64,000 nt of DNA, taken from contig CACVAY010000110.1 in NCBI GenBank assembly GCA_902727985.1, positions 1 to 64,000 on the forward strand. The letters are read 5' to 3'. Positions 17,295-26,969 of the stretch are shown in pieces (within the stretch, counting starts at the first letter, position 1; each line of letters starts with the position of its first letter). This DNA comes from an uncultured Thiotrichaceae bacterium. Lineage in GTDB: Bacteria; Pseudomonadota; Gammaproteobacteria; Thiotrichales; Thiotrichaceae. Made by a program: the position numbers and the translations under genes. A model generated the notes under the pieces. It was not told the origin of the DNA. It made no database searches and saw only the letters and a list, made by a program, of their open reading frames with translations.

Positions 17295-17680
17295 CCACTT
17301 CATAATAAGCTTAGCTTATCTTTCTAGCCAATAAAAATAGCAGACGCTCATAAGTGAAAACTATAACAATGATAAATATCACATCTACAGACCATACGTT
17401 TAACTAATTGGGGTTATAAAAAGGTTATAAGACCTTTTCTTACAATTGGTTATACAATTAGTTAAACAGGAATTTAGTTGTAAACGCCTCAGGATCAGAG
17501 CCGTTAGGTTTAGCATTGTTACTTTTTTAATCATTTGCTGCACTACTTCTTGTTTTTTGAACGGTACATAAAACATCTCCCCAATTTGTCGATGTGTCGT
17601 TCTTAGAAATTTATGTAATAACGCTCAAATAAGTAACAAAGGATTAATTGACGTTATAAGGAACACATAAGGGAATGTAT
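17295..17680. other. Intergenic stretch with palindromes before the secreted repeat protein
   Basis: No ORF or RNA gene recognised. It holds a small hairpin (ATAAGC/GCTTAT, 17305-17319) just after the methyltransferase, which may end that transcript. The large nested palindrome listed separately also lies here, followed by AT-rich DNA leading to the next gene. AAGGGA at 17669-17674 is the ribosome site that fixes the downstream start at ATG 17681. Confidence 0.6.
17398..17467. repeat. 70-bp nested inverted repeat
   Basis: GTTTAACTAATTG at 17398-17410 and CAATTAGTTAAAC at 17455-17467 are perfect 13-base inverted arms. Inside is a second perfect stem, AAAAGGT/ACCTTTT (17419-17425 and 17432-17438). 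GGTTATA occurs three times (17412, 17423, 17448). The unit would fold into one long hairpin. It may be a small mobile-repeat remnant, a terminator-like structure or a regulatory element of the gene 214 bases downstream. Confidence 0.7.
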
Positions 17681-18616
17681 ATGAATAACGGAATATCAAC
17701 AACAATCGTGAGTGTCTTGGGTGGTATCGCATTGCTAATTAGCAATGCCTCACTCGCCCTACAATCTAAAGCGACTTCAACAGTAGCTACGCAGGCTGAG
17801 CAAGTTCAGGCGATGAACAAGCAACGCGTGGATAGCGCTCCTTACTCAAGTAATCGAGTAAAGCGCAATTCAAAAAAAATGTCTGTGCTAAAGGACAGAA
17901 CCCGCGTCCGTTTCAAAGTCAAGTTTAAACGTGGACTTGGAATTGCAAACTCTGATGTTAAGTGGTCTGTTCGCCCTGTAAGTGGCAAAGGTACGCAACT
18001 TAAAAGGGGGCGTGAAGCAACAATGCGCCTCAAACCAGGAAAATATGTTGTTTCCCTACGCATTGGTGACTTCAAGAAAACCCAAAACGTTACAGTAAAA
18101 CGTAGTCGTAATTCCGTTCAAACTATTCCTGTTTCAGCGAAAATTGGTATCGTAAAAGCATCTTCAAACTTTGCGAATGTGGCAAGTTCCGATGTTAAAT
18201 GGACGATTACAAACAGCAAAGGAACAGTTGTCTCTCGTACTTCTGGTAAAGATTTAAAACGAATCGTACAAGCAGGTAGTTACAAAGTTGCAGCTACCTA
18301 CAAAGGTAATAAAAAGGGACGTAATGTGACGGTTGCTAACGGTCGTGTTGGCAAAACAACAATTCACATGCCGACGGGTAGTGTTAAATTCCGAGCGTTT
18401 AAAGGTAATGGTACAAAGCAGCCATTGATGGAGAAAGCAGCTTGGACGATATATGATGCTCGTGGCAAAAGTGTCTCAGCGTCATCGAAGAACAACTTCC
18501 GTGTCACACTTTTCCCAGGAAAGTATTCGGTAGTCGTCAAGACACGTGGGAAAAAACAAAAAAAGACATTCAACATACAGTCTGGTAGAAACTCAGATGT
18601 AGTGTTGCATCTGTAG
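17681..18616 (+). CDS. Secreted basic protein with three tandem beta-rich repeats
   Basis: 311 residues. MNNGISTTIVSVLGGIALLISNASLALQ is a Sec signal peptide with a likely cut near ASLA-LQ. The mature part has three repeats of about 75-80 residues. Each begins with a strand such as VRFKV/VKFRA, has a W in DVKWSV, DVKWTI or AAWTIY, then PGKYVVSL/AGSYKVAA/PGKYSVVV and a KK..NVTV..GRN-like end. This suggests three Ig- or transthyretin-like domains. Lys/Arg are very frequent. The start is ATG 17681 because AAGGGA abuts ATG 17675. The function is unknown; binding to an anionic partner (DNA, peptidoglycan or LPS) is only a guess. Confidence 0.8.
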   Translation: MNNGISTTIVSVLGGIALLISNASLALQSKATSTVATQAEQVQAMNKQRVDSAPYSSNRVKRNSKKMSVLKDRTRVRFKVKFKRGLGIANSDVKWSVRPVSGKGTQLKRGREATMRLKPGKYVVSLRIGDFKKTQNVTVKRSRNSVQTIPVSAKIGIVKASSNFANVASSDVKWTITNSKGTVVSRTSGKDLKRIVQAGSYKVAATYKGNKKGRNVTVANGRVGKTTIHMPTGSVKFRAFKGNGTKQPLMEKAAWTIYDARGKSVSASSKNNFRVTLFPGKYSVVVKTRGKKQKKTFNIQSGRNSDVVLHL

Positions 18617-18620
18617 AGCC

Positions 18621-18660
18621 CAAAACAGAGTGCAAATTATATTATTGCCCTCTGTTTTTG
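18621..18660 (+). terminator. Intrinsic terminator after the secreted repeat protein
   Basis: AAAACAGAG pairs with CTCTGTTTT, with GCAA/TTGC adding inner pairs, and the right arm runs into TTTTTG. It lies five bases after the stop codon and faces the convergent PP-loop gene. Confidence 0.7.
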
Positions 18661-18680
18661 CTATTTGATATCGTTATATC

Positions 18681-19727
18681 CTACAAATACCATGTAGGTT
18701 GAATATCTTCGATTTGCATTGGCTTAATCTCCATTTCTGTAAATTCTTTTGATTTGTTACCTACCGCAACAATAATTTTTTCCTCATTTCTTCCCCGACT
18801 AAACCGCCCAGTAATTCTTGCCGCTAGTTCAATATCAGCTTCTGAGAGATTCTCGCCATCAAGTAAAGTCATAGGCCCAGCATGGCTTACCGTCTTTATC
18901 CACATGAACTGCTTGCGATAACCTTCCATATAACGTGTTTCACCTTCTTCACGCGCAATGATCATTTTAAAATTATCTTTAGGACGAAGATGACGCCCTG
19001 TTTTTAACAGCATGATATCATCAAGCTCGTAGTATTTTTCACCTCGGTTCGCCCATAAATCTTTCAATTTATCCGAGTAATTTGGATCCGTTAAAAAACA
19101 GCAACCCCCAGCGGGTTGTGCGTATTCTTCAATTCCCCATTTATTAGCCAGAGCCATTTGAGGCTTACGACTTCGCCCTGAAAAATCAAACAACTGTTCA
19201 CGAACAATCCATCCTTCTTTCTCGGGCAACGTAGCAGGTAAATTCTTACCACATAGCGGACGTACTAACCGATCATCTGCGCCAGACTCTTTGGAAATTA
19301 TCGGCATGGTTTCTTTACGTTGAGATTTAGGGCGCTGTCCAATGACTTCACCTGTAATAATAAAATCGAAATTATTCTCTTCCATCCATTGTTTGGCTTT
19401 ATCTACCATGAAGATTTTACAATCAAGGCAAGGGTTTAGATTAGCGCCGTATCCATGCTGAGGATTAATAACAACGTCTTTGTATTCTTCCACAATATCG
19501 ATGATATGCAGCTTGATACCCAACTGATCAGCAACCCATAGCGAGTTATTTCTAACTGGCTTCTCTCGTTTATCTTTACGAATTGAGTGGGTATGTCCTT
19601 CCACACAAAAACCGGTGAAAAAATTGATACCTTCCACATGAATGCCTTGTTCTTGTATTGCCTTAGTGGCTAACATGGAATCCAACCCACCCGAGATGAG
19701 TGAGACTGCTTTGCGTTGTTTTTTCAT
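18681..19727 (-). CDS. PP-loop (ThiI/MnmA-like) ATP-pyrophosphatase
   Basis: N-terminal PP-loop SLISGGLDSMLATKAI marks an adenylating enzyme of the AANH superfamily. Cysteine motifs NPCLDCKIFM and GGCCFLTDPNYS recall tRNA-thiolating enzymes. The C-terminal third (MIIAREEGETRYMEGYRK, ITGRFSRGRNEEKIIVAVG) resembles an RNA-binding NFACT-R-type region. I infer a role in tRNA sulfur modification, but the substrate is unproven, and it is distinct from classical MnmA. The ORF track begins at a TTG (19766). ATG 19727, 348 residues, is preferred because it starts directly before the PP-loop strand. Confidence 0.7.
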   Translation of the reverse strand: MKKQRKAVSLISGGLDSMLATKAIQEQGIHVEGINFFTGFCVEGHTHSIRKDKREKPVRNNSLWVADQLGIKLHIIDIVEEYKDVVINPQHGYGANLNPCLDCKIFMVDKAKQWMEENNFDFIITGEVIGQRPKSQRKETMPIISKESGADDRLVRPLCGKNLPATLPEKEGWIVREQLFDFSGRSRKPQMALANKWGIEEYAQPAGGCCFLTDPNYSDKLKDLWANRGEKYYELDDIMLLKTGRHLRPKDNFKMIIAREEGETRYMEGYRKQFMWIKTVSHAGPMTLLDGENLSEADIELAARITGRFSRGRNEEKIIVAVGNKSKEFTEMEIKPMQIEDIQPTWYL

Positions 19728-19891
19728 AATTGTGTACGATTGGAAATCGTTGTCATAAACGAACAACGTAGTATATCAGTGAAATTCGATACTTGGTCAA
19801 GTTTACACGGAGCTTTCATCTTCAAATGTTTGGTTAAGACTGAGGATGACGTATACTTGCCCAACCAAAAAAAGAACGGTTTGCAAATCTA

Positions 19892-20809
19892 ATGAAATAC
19901 GATGTATCAACATTTCAGGGACTCATTCTCGCGCTGCAAAATTATTGGGCAGAGCAGGGATGCGTTATTCTCCAACCCTATGACATGGAAATGGGGGCGG
20001 GCACCTTTCACCCAGCGACTTTTCTACGTTCAATAGGCCCTGAACCATGGAATGCTGCATACGTTCAACCCTGCCGTCGCCCTACAGATGGACGCTATGG
20101 GGAAAACCCGAACCGTTTACAACACTATTATCAGTTCCAAGTTATCTTGAAGCCATCACCTGACAATATTCAGGAGCTGTATTTAGACTCTCTAAAGCAA
20201 CTTGGTTTTGACCCACTGGTACACGACATTCGCTTTGTTGAAGATAACTGGGAATCACCAACTCTTGGGGCATGGGGATTAGGCTGGGAAGTCTGGCTTA
20301 ATGGTATGGAAGTAACCCAGTTTACCTACTTCCAACAGGTAGGAGGTCTGGAATGCAAACCCGTTTCCGGAGAAATCACCTATGGCCTCGAACGTCTTGC
20401 TATGTATTTACAAGGCGTTAAAAGTATCTACGACCTGGTCTGGACAGAAGGCCCCCAAGGGATTGTTACCTATGGCGATGTCTTCCATCAAAATGAAGTT
20501 GAGCAATCAACCTACAACTTTGAGCAAGCAGATACCGAAGCCTTGTTCCTACAATTCGATCAATGCGAAGCTGAAAGTCAACGCTTAATTGAAGAGCATT
20601 TACCTTTGCCAGCATACGAACAAATGCTAACCGCATCACATACATTTAACCTATTAGATGCGCGGCACGCTATTTCAGTGACCGAAAGACAACGTTACAT
20701 TCTACGTGTCAGGGCCTTATCTCGAGAAATTGCTCAGGCTTACTATGACGCACGAGAGGCACTCAACTTCCCGTTACTCAGCCAACAGGAGGAAGCAAAC
20801 AATGCATAA
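19892..20809 (+). CDS. glyQ: Glycyl-tRNA synthetase alpha subunit
   Basis: Catalytic subunit of the bacterial alpha2-beta2 GlyRS that charges tRNA-Gly. The 305-residue sequence is typical: [39 protein letters not shown] (class II motif), [24 protein letters not shown] and [15 protein letters not shown]. It overlaps glyS by 8 bases. Confidence 0.98.
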   Translation: MKYDVSTFQGLILALQNYWAEQGCVILQPYDMEMGAGTFHPATFLRSIGPEPWNAAYVQPCRRPTDGRYGENPNRLQHYYQFQVILKPSPDNIQELYLDSLKQLGFDPLVHDIRFVEDNWESPTLGAWGLGWEVWLNGMEVTQFTYFQQVGGLECKPVSGEITYGLERLAMYLQGVKSIYDLVWTEGPQGIVTYGDVFHQNEVEQSTYNFEQADTEALFLQFDQCEAESQRLIEEHLPLPAYEQMLTASHTFNLLDARHAISVTERQRYILRVRALSREIAQAYYDAREALNFPLLSQQEEANNA

Positions 20810-22862
20810 AGATTTACTCATTGAGATTGGCACAGAAGAACTACCCCCAAAAGTACTTAAAAAACTTTCTACTGCGTTTACCCAAGGTGTTGTTGCAGGT
20901 TTAAAAGATCAGAAACTTTCGCATGGTGACGTCCGCTCTTTCGCCTCACCACGTCGTCTAGCTATTACCATTGCTGATCTTGCTACCGAGCAAGATGATC
21001 AAGTGACTGAACGTAAAGGGCCCGCCACTAAAGCGGCTTTTGATGCTGATGGCAATCCAACCAAAGCCATTCTTGGTTTTGCAAAATCATGTGGTGTGAC
21101 CATCGATCAACTTGGCAAGCAAACCACTGATAAAGGGGAATGGTTTGTTTTCAACCAAACCAAAGCAGGCCAGCAAACGGAAAGCTTATTGGCAGATATC
21201 ATTACTCATTCATTAAATAAACTCCCGACACCTAAGCGCATGCGTTGGGGGGATAATGATGTGGAATTTGTCCGCCCTATGCATTGGGTCATTGTTATGA
21301 TGGACGATACCGTCATCGATATGGAGATCATGGGTATCAGCTCTGACCGTATATCACGAGGTCATCGCTTCCACCATCCTGAACCTATCAGCATAGATTC
21401 TGTTGAAAGCTACGAATCACAACTGCTTGATGCTTACGTTATCGCTGATTTCGAAAAACGTCGTGATACCGTTAGCGAGTCAGCTCATACAGCAGCCGAA
21501 AGCCTTGGCGGACAAGTCATCATTGATGAAGAGTTATTAGATGAAGTTACAGCCTTAGTTGAATGGCCTGTTGCCGTAGCAGGGGGGTTTGAAGAGCAAT
21601 ACCTTGCCGTCCCTCAAGAGTGCTTAATCACAACGATGGAGTCACATCAAAAATATTTCGCGGTAGTCGATAATAATGGCATGTTACTGCCGCATTTCAT
21701 CACAACCAGTAATATTGAAAGTAAAAACGTGCGCGCTGTTCAAGAAGGAAATGAGCGTGTTATTCGCCCTCGTTTCAGTGATGCAGAATTCTTCTGGCAG
21801 CAAGATCAACTAAACCCATTATCATCACGCATCAAAGCGACAGAAAAAATTCTCTTCCAAAAGCAGCTTGGTACTCTCTTCGAAAAAACCCAACGTGTAG
21901 AGAAGCTTGCGACCTTTGTTGCTGAACAAACTGGTGCAAATGCCGAAGATGCAGCTCGCGCTGCTCAACTTTCGAAATGCGACCTAATGACCGACATGGT
22001 TGGTGAGTTCCCTAAGCTACAGGGCATTATGGGACGCTACTATGCGCTACAAGATGGCGAAACAGAAAATGTTGCTTGGGCACTAGAAGAGCAATATAAC
22101 CCACGTTATGCTGGTGATGATCTGCCACAACATGAAGCTGGTTTGATCCTGTCACTGTCTGACAAGCTTGATACACTAATGGGTATTTTTGCTATTGGAC
22201 AACGCCCAAGCGGTACTAAAGACCCTTTTGCTTTGCGTCGAGCAGCACTCGGGGTATTGCGCATTATTATTGAAGGTGGACTAGATCTTGATTTGAAAGA
22301 GCTTCTGCACGTTTCAGCAGGTAATTTTTCTGACTCTGTAAAGGCGAATGAGAAAGTTGATGAAACCTTCGATTACATCATCGAACGTCTCAATGCCTAT
22401 TACAAAGACCAAGGTATAAGCTCTACTGTTGTCGATGCCGTTGCAAAATTGCTACCTACACGTCCTTTAGACTTCGACCAACGTGTAACAGCTGTTGCAA
22501 GCTTTAAAGATATGGCAGAAGCTGAATCATTAGCTGCGGCAAACAAACGAATCGGTAACATCCTAAAGAAACAAGATCAGGCAGTTAGCGAAACGGTGGA
22601 TACAGACTTGTTTAAAGAAGCCGCTGAAGGAGAACTCCATGCTGCTTTACTCAAGCAGCAAGATATTGTTTCACCACTGTTCGAAGAAGGTAATTACACA
22701 GACGCACTCAAATCACTTGCTGATTTACGTGACCCTGTCGATACATTTTTCGATGGTGTAATGGTTATAGATGAGAATATGGCGCTTCGTGAGAACCGTC
22801 TCGCTTTACTCAACCAGCTTCGTAATACCTTCCTTAAAGTAGCCGATCTTTCGGTACTATAA
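20802..22862 (+). CDS. glyS: Glycyl-tRNA synthetase beta subunit
   Basis: 686-residue beta subunit that binds tRNA and carries the HD-like and anticodon domains. The ORF track starts inside glyQ (20706), but [17 protein letters not shown] at ATG 20802 is the standard start and has AGGAGG ahead of it. [21 protein letters not shown] and [22 protein letters not shown] are family segments. It is translationally coupled to glyQ by an 8-base overlap. An intrinsic terminator follows. Confidence 0.98.
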   Translation: MHKDLLIEIGTEELPPKVLKKLSTAFTQGVVAGLKDQKLSHGDVRSFASPRRLAITIADLATEQDDQVTERKGPATKAAFDADGNPTKAILGFAKSCGVTIDQLGKQTTDKGEWFVFNQTKAGQQTESLLADIITHSLNKLPTPKRMRWGDNDVEFVRPMHWVIVMMDDTVIDMEIMGISSDRISRGHRFHHPEPISIDSVESYESQLLDAYVIADFEKRRDTVSESAHTAAESLGGQVIIDEELLDEVTALVEWPVAVAGGFEEQYLAVPQECLITTMESHQKYFAVVDNNGMLLPHFITTSNIESKNVRAVQEGNERVIRPRFSDAEFFWQQDQLNPLSSRIKATEKILFQKQLGTLFEKTQRVEKLATFVAEQTGANAEDAARAAQLSKCDLMTDMVGEFPKLQGIMGRYYALQDGETENVAWALEEQYNPRYAGDDLPQHEAGLILSLSDKLDTLMGIFAIGQRPSGTKDPFALRRAALGVLRIIIEGGLDLDLKELLHVSAGNFSDSVKANEKVDETFDYIIERLNAYYKDQGISSTVVDAVAKLLPTRPLDFDQRVTAVASFKDMAEAESLAAANKRIGNILKKQDQAVSETVDTDLFKEAAEGELHAALLKQQDIVSPLFEEGNYTDALKSLADLRDPVDTFFDGVMVIDENMALRENRLALLNQLRNTFLKVADLSVL

Positions 22863-22879
22863 ATTACTATCTGTTATAT

Positions 22880-22912
22880 ATCAGGCAGCTTGCTTTAATG
22901 CTGCCTGATTTT
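22880..22912 (+). terminator. Intrinsic terminator of glyQS
   Basis: ATCAGGCAGC (22880-22889) pairs perfectly with GCTGCCTGAT (22900-22909) over a 10-base loop and is followed by TTT. It starts 17 bases after the glyS stop. Confidence 0.8.
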
Positions 22913-22956
22913 GATATCTGAATACCATCAAGTGACCCCCTCACTATTCAAAAGCA

Positions 22957-22973
22957 TCACACTATTAGTGTGA
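22957..22973. promoter_or_regulatory. 17-bp palindrome, operator-like
   Basis: TCACACTA-T-TAGTGTGA is a perfect 8-base dyad around one central base, 125 bases before the membrane-protein gene at 23099. The size and symmetry fit a dimeric repressor site. No cognate regulator is apparent. Confidence 0.4.
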
Positions 22974-23098
22974 AACTTAATAACAGCAAGTCTGTCTATC
23001 TTCCCAGATATTCTTTACCCCTCAGAATCACTTTTACGCTAAACTTAGTAAGCCTAAAATAATCACTTTTACCATAGAATCCAGAAAAAACCATATAA

Positions 23099-24652
23099 AT
23101 GAAAAACATAGCTAACTCTTTTTTTAGAACAGCGTTGCAAAACAAACCTCATCTATTTATCTTGCTTTTCCTTCTGGTCTTATCCTGTATCTCCTTCTAT
23201 ACCACCTATGATGGACTGATTCGTTTCTCTTATGGCAGTTTCGATAAAACACCGATCGTATTTGTTGTTGTGCTATTTTTATTCGTGACGGTTCTACAGG
23301 GGATGCTGCTCTTTTCCCTCTTCGAACTTTTACGTAGTCGTATCTATTTAAAAGCTATTTGGCTAATTGTATATATCGTTACTATGGGAGTGAGTGTCTT
23401 TTTTAGTTACAGTTTTTACTACAATCTATTTCGTGCAGAAAGTTACGCTTTTGATAACTTCTCTTCACAACTCAATCGCGTCAAAGATTCAGCACAGGAT
23501 TATCAAGATGCCTTTTCACAAATTAATGCCGATACGGTTAAGTTAGCCGACTACTCACGTAAACGTGCAGAAGAAGAACGGCAGTTTGGTGGAACTTGTG
23601 GCTATCAATCAGCGCCAAAGGCTGGCCCACGTAGCCGCTACCGGGATAAAGAAAAGCGCGTTTTTACGGCGTTATCTGATGACATTACCGATCTCAATAA
23701 AAAAGTTTCAGCCGATATTCTACAATTAGAAGCACTGGTTAAAAAATACCAAAGAGACGATCAGGCTACCGAGAATATTCAAAACTCGATGAATAAGATT
23801 GTTCAGAGAGTGAATGGCTATCAGGAAAATGGCAAGTTACTCAACCTCAGCGCCACCTTGCGCGACCACATGTATGAGAAGCGTAAAACTGATGGTAATC
23901 ATGCAGATGGAATACCAATAACATGCCCGGATGATAATATCGATATCAAGGGCACCAGTATTCTCAAACAAATCGAGATTTTGCCTCAAGTATCTGATGT
24001 CGAACTGTTTGACCCAGATAGCGATCACCAGGTATTAGGGCGTGCATTGACCGTCTTTATGCAAATACCCAAAGCACTTTTGCCCGATACTTTCTGGGAA
24101 CAGTTTATCCCCGAAAAAAATAGTGACCAAGCTGAAGCGACCAAGATTACCAATCTGGATTACTCACCTCTCATTCTGGGAGGACTCATCGATCTCTTTA
24201 TCTTTATTGTAGGACTGGCTGATGGGTTGGAAAACCGTCAATACCGCTGGGCACAACGACAATTCAAAGGACGCTACATTCAATCGGATGATATTCCGAG
24301 ATTTGGTGACATTGCCAATGAAATCTTATTTATTGAACATCTGCGTAATTTTATTTATCGAGATCGATGGAGTTTAACCATCATCATACCCAGTAATCCA
24401 CTCACGCTACCCGTATCTGAACGGGGGATATTTGATTTGATAGAAGCACTTGAAGCTTTCGAAATTCTCAAGAGGCCACAGAAACAAAATCTGCCTTTTG
24501 CGTCTTTACCTCCATCCATGCAAACTTCATTTTCAATGCTCTTTAATGATGCTCAAGGAAGAGAATTTACGGTATATAAACTCCCCACTTCACTCTGGAG
24601 AGAGCTTCAACAAGCCTATTATTCACACCATTTACAGGTAAATAAGCTCTAG
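23099..24652 (+). CDS. Large membrane protein with coiled-coil, unknown function
   Basis: 517 residues. Three hydrophobic helices at about 18-36, 51-77 and 84-106 are followed by a long polar, heptad-like region (about 115-275) that probably lies outside the membrane. A fourth helix is at about 354-376 (LILGGLIDLFIFIVGLADGL), then a soluble C-terminal domain of about 140 residues with alternating strands and helices. GGTCGYQSA and ITCPDDN give two cysteines that could pair. I do not recognise the family. Its 3' end is three bases from the end of the convergent dioxygenase gene. Confidence 0.75.
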   Translation: MKNIANSFFRTALQNKPHLFILLFLLVLSCISFYTTYDGLIRFSYGSFDKTPIVFVVVLFLFVTVLQGMLLFSLFELLRSRIYLKAIWLIVYIVTMGVSVFFSYSFYYNLFRAESYAFDNFSSQLNRVKDSAQDYQDAFSQINADTVKLADYSRKRAEEERQFGGTCGYQSAPKAGPRSRYRDKEKRVFTALSDDITDLNKKVSADILQLEALVKKYQRDDQATENIQNSMNKIVQRVNGYQENGKLLNLSATLRDHMYEKRKTDGNHADGIPITCPDDNIDIKGTSILKQIEILPQVSDVELFDPDSDHQVLGRALTVFMQIPKALLPDTFWEQFIPEKNSDQAEATKITNLDYSPLILGGLIDLFIFIVGLADGLENRQYRWAQRQFKGRYIQSDDIPRFGDIANEILFIEHLRNFIYRDRWSLTIIIPSNPLTLPVSERGIFDLIEALEAFEILKRPQKQNLPFASLPPSMQTSFSMLFNDAQGREFTVYKLPTSLWRELQQAYYSHHLQVNKL

Positions 24653-24655
24653 GTG

Positions 24656-25366
24656 CTACCTTTGATGAAAGGTCAGCACTAAGACATCACGATAAGCTAA
24701 TTCCCCTTTGCGTAAAGGATGAATTGAGCTAACGCTGTGAAACAGCTTCTTATCATTTAGCAACACAGCATCACCCGGTTGCGCTAACATACCTTCAAAG
24801 ATAGTATCTCTATTTTTATATAAGCGTGTCACACCACCTTCGATGTTGTGTCGCTTGATTAGCATGATGAATACATATTCTGCACCATCTTGATGAATCC
24901 CCTCAGGTGTTGGCTTTCCTTCCTGCTTTTCATCCCCCGTTATCCTGAACTGATGGCATTGCACTTTCCAGTTTTGTGCATCAGGCCGACTGATCATCGC
25001 AATACTCCAATTCAACACTTGTTGAAAAACAGGATTATTCAATACCGATGGAGAAAATGTAGCAAAGTTTCTTGAGAAACCGCCATTCAAACGATTGTAT
25101 GAACTGTTTTGGTAATGGGGTTCATAAGGCAGTACATGCGTTTTATTAGTGCTTACCTCTAATACAACATAACGTCGATAACGATAGGTTCCCGCATCTC
25201 TGAGATAGACATCTTGAGGGAGTTGCGACCATGTTTGACTCAATTGTTCAAAATGTTGATTGCCATTACCCAAGTTAAGCGCTGCATAACGAGATGAATC
25301 TCTAGGCAAACAGTAACCTATATGCTGAAGATCAAGATATAGTAATAGTGATGGTTTTCGTAGCAT
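24656..25366 (-). CDS. 2OG-Fe(II) dioxygenase family protein (PF10014-type)
   Basis: 236 residues. The iron-binding H-x-D...H set is visible as EGIHQDGAEYVF (about residue 160) and KLFHSVSSIHPL, with the family segments RNFATFSPSVL, QCHQFRITGDEKQEGKPTPEG and RHNIEGGVTRLY. The family includes L-isoleucine and other free amino-acid hydroxylases, and the substrate here is open. The ORF track starts at a TTG (25396). ATG 25366 is chosen, though neither start has a good ribosome site. Its 3' end meets that of the large membrane protein gene. Confidence 0.82.
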   Translation of the reverse strand: MLRKPSLLLYLDLQHIGYCLPRDSSRYAALNLGNGNQHFEQLSQTWSQLPQDVYLRDAGTYRYRRYVVLEVSTNKTHVLPYEPHYQNSSYNRLNGGFSRNFATFSPSVLNNPVFQQVLNWSIAMISRPDAQNWKVQCHQFRITGDEKQEGKPTPEGIHQDGAEYVFIMLIKRHNIEGGVTRLYKNRDTIFEGMLAQPGDAVLLNDKKLFHSVSSIHPLRKGELAYRDVLVLTFHQR

Positions 25367-25569
25367 ATTGAATTTACTGTATAAAAATTCTAGCAATTGT
25401 TAGCAGATAATAATCTGTGTTTTTCCGCATTACTACGCTCTTTCTCATATAACCAAAATTGTATTTCAGCATACACCCCGTCAAAAAAAAAGCGCGTTAA
25501 AAATCTGGTAATATCGCAAAAAAACTGATATTAATCACGCTAATTACAACAACTCACTTAGGAGGAAAC

Positions 25570-25971
25570 ATGTCAGAATTATTTTCTGAAGACTGGATGA
25601 AGGCACTTAAAGACGAATGGAATAACGACCCAGAGGTATCAGACGCATTAGCAGCAATCGGTTTTAATTCGGTTATTGGCTGTGGTTTTAAAGACGGCGA
25701 GACAGTTGGTGTCTTTGTAGTGGAGCAGGGCGTTTGTACGAGCGCTGGCGCATACAATGGCGAAGAGCTTGATTGGGATATGCGCGCAGATAAAAAGAAC
25801 TGGATGAAATGGGTTTCCAAAGGCATTGGTATGGGAGGTCTTGGCATGGCTTATGCCAGCGGCAAGCTTAAGTTCTTCAAAGGCGACTTTGGCGCAATGA
25901 TGAAGAACCCGAAAATGGCAGGGCCTTTTGTTAAAAGCTTTGGTTTGATGAAAAATATTCCAACGACATAA
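25570..25971 (+). CDS. SCP2 sterol-transfer-like protein
   Basis: 133-residue soluble protein with a strong ribosome site (TAGGAGGAAAC) before the ATG. FSEDWMKALKDEWNNDPEVSDALAAIGF and the later WVSKGIGMGGLGMAYASGKLKFFKGDFGAMMKNPKMAGPFVKSFGLM resemble small bacterial SCP-2-like lipid-binding proteins. The expected role is binding a hydrophobic ligand. It is a single gene with its own terminator. No operon partner identifies the ligand. Confidence 0.6.
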   Translation: MSELFSEDWMKALKDEWNNDPEVSDALAAIGFNSVIGCGFKDGETVGVFVVEQGVCTSAGAYNGEELDWDMRADKKNWMKWVSKGIGMGGLGMAYASGKLKFFKGDFGAMMKNPKMAGPFVKSFGLMKNIPTT

Positions 25972-26309
25972 ACACCCTAGCTGTTTTTGAAAAAGGCCAA
26001 CTGTAATTTCGCAGTTGGCCTTGTCATGGGCATTCATGCCCCATGTAACACATACGTAAGCTATCTTACGTAATTTTCTATGATGTGATCAACACCTTTA
26101 CCTGAGACCTCATAAACTCAACAATGGCATAGATACCAACATATCGATGAATATACTGCCGCCTATGAAATACCTCGAGATTATAGATCACATAGTATCT
26201 CCGAATCAGTTTGCCAGATACTGGTACCGTCGCTACACTTCACATCATCAGCCTTTATTTCCAAATTGCTTTAATCGTAGTCATCCAAACTGAGTGGAGT
26301 GCTTGGAGC
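25972..26309. other. Intergenic stretch with three palindromes
   Basis: No gene recognised. It holds the terminator at 25993-26022, a near-perfect palindrome around GGGCATTCATGCCC (26028-26041) and TACGTAAG-CTAT-CTTACGTA (26053-26072) followed by ATTTTC. On the minus strand there is an open frame of about 50 codons without a start, which I cannot match to any family. Confidence 0.6.
25993..26022. terminator. Bidirectional intrinsic terminator
   Basis: AAGGCCAACTG (25993-26003) and CAGTTGGCCTT (26012-26022) form a perfect 11-base stem. The minus strand reads out into TTTTTC, so it works best for leftward transcripts from the nadE-tmcA unit. It also ends the SCP2-like gene. Confidence 0.75.
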
Positions 26310-26969
26310 TCAGCCAGGTAGAGGCGGAGGTTTCTTTCCTGACAGGGGTACAAGAGGTGGCTCATCCTTCACAGATGTTGACTGATGTGGCAAGGGAGGA
26401 GGGGTAGACGCAATATCCACTTTTTGAGTGGCTGCTATAGGTATAATGACACGCTTTACTTTTCTTTCTTTTCGCAGAATAACTCGCTCTGAAGGCAATG
26501 CTTTTATTTCTTCTTTAACCACCTCTTCAACATGACTTCCCCATGCCGCTAAACGAAATAAAGTCCCCCCTGCGACAAGAATAAAACTCATATACCAAAG
26601 ATAAAAACCAAGCCCAACATCAATCACCTCCTCTGAACTATCGAAAGGCACTTTTTTAAATAAAAAGGCTTCAGATGCAACAAGAATAGCAAACACAGCA
26701 AGTAACAGGGCAAACTGCGGCTTTCGACTAGAGACGCGGATGGCGATAATTGCCAAGGGCAGGGCATACCAGGCAAACTGAAAGGTAATAAAGCCTAACC
26801 AACCCATTGCTAACACCCAATAGCCCAATATATCTTGGGACTGCGTGATGAAGGCAGGCAAAAATAAGGACAAAAGAAAGAGTACAGCCGCTAAAAAATA
26901 GGCTGCAAATGAAAGACTTTTTAGCTGGGTATTATTTCCCTGCCATCTGGTTTTAGCTTGTGTATTCAT
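26310..26969 (-). CDS. Membrane protein with proline-rich tail, coupled to tmcA
   Basis: 219 residues from ATG 26969 (MNTQAKTRWQGNN). The ORF track's longer start lies inside tmcA. Four hydrophobic helices (about 20-40, 50-85 as a pair, 90-112, 125-155) are followed by a basic, probably cytosolic tail that holds PPPLP twice (STPPPLPHQ and the C-terminal KKPPPLPG). Its ATG overlaps the tmcA stop as ATGA, so it is translated with tmcA. I do not recognise the family. The PPPLP repeats look like a protein-docking motif or may simply be disordered. Confidence 0.7.
   Translation of the reverse strand: MNTQAKTRWQGNNTQLKSLSFAAYFLAAVLFLLSLFLPAFITQSQDILGYWVLAMGWLGFITFQFAWYALPLAIIAIRVSSRKPQFALLLAVFAILVASEAFLFKKVPFDSSEEVIDVGLGFYLWYMSFILVAGGTLFRLAAWGSHVEEVVKEEIKALPSERVILRKERKVKRVIIPIAATQKVDIASTPPPLPHQSTSVKDEPPLVPLSGKKPPPLPG

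Noticed and set aside
26100-26309. Minus-strand open frame of about 50 codons as a gene remnant
   Set aside because: No start codon, no ribosome site and no recognisable family similarity.
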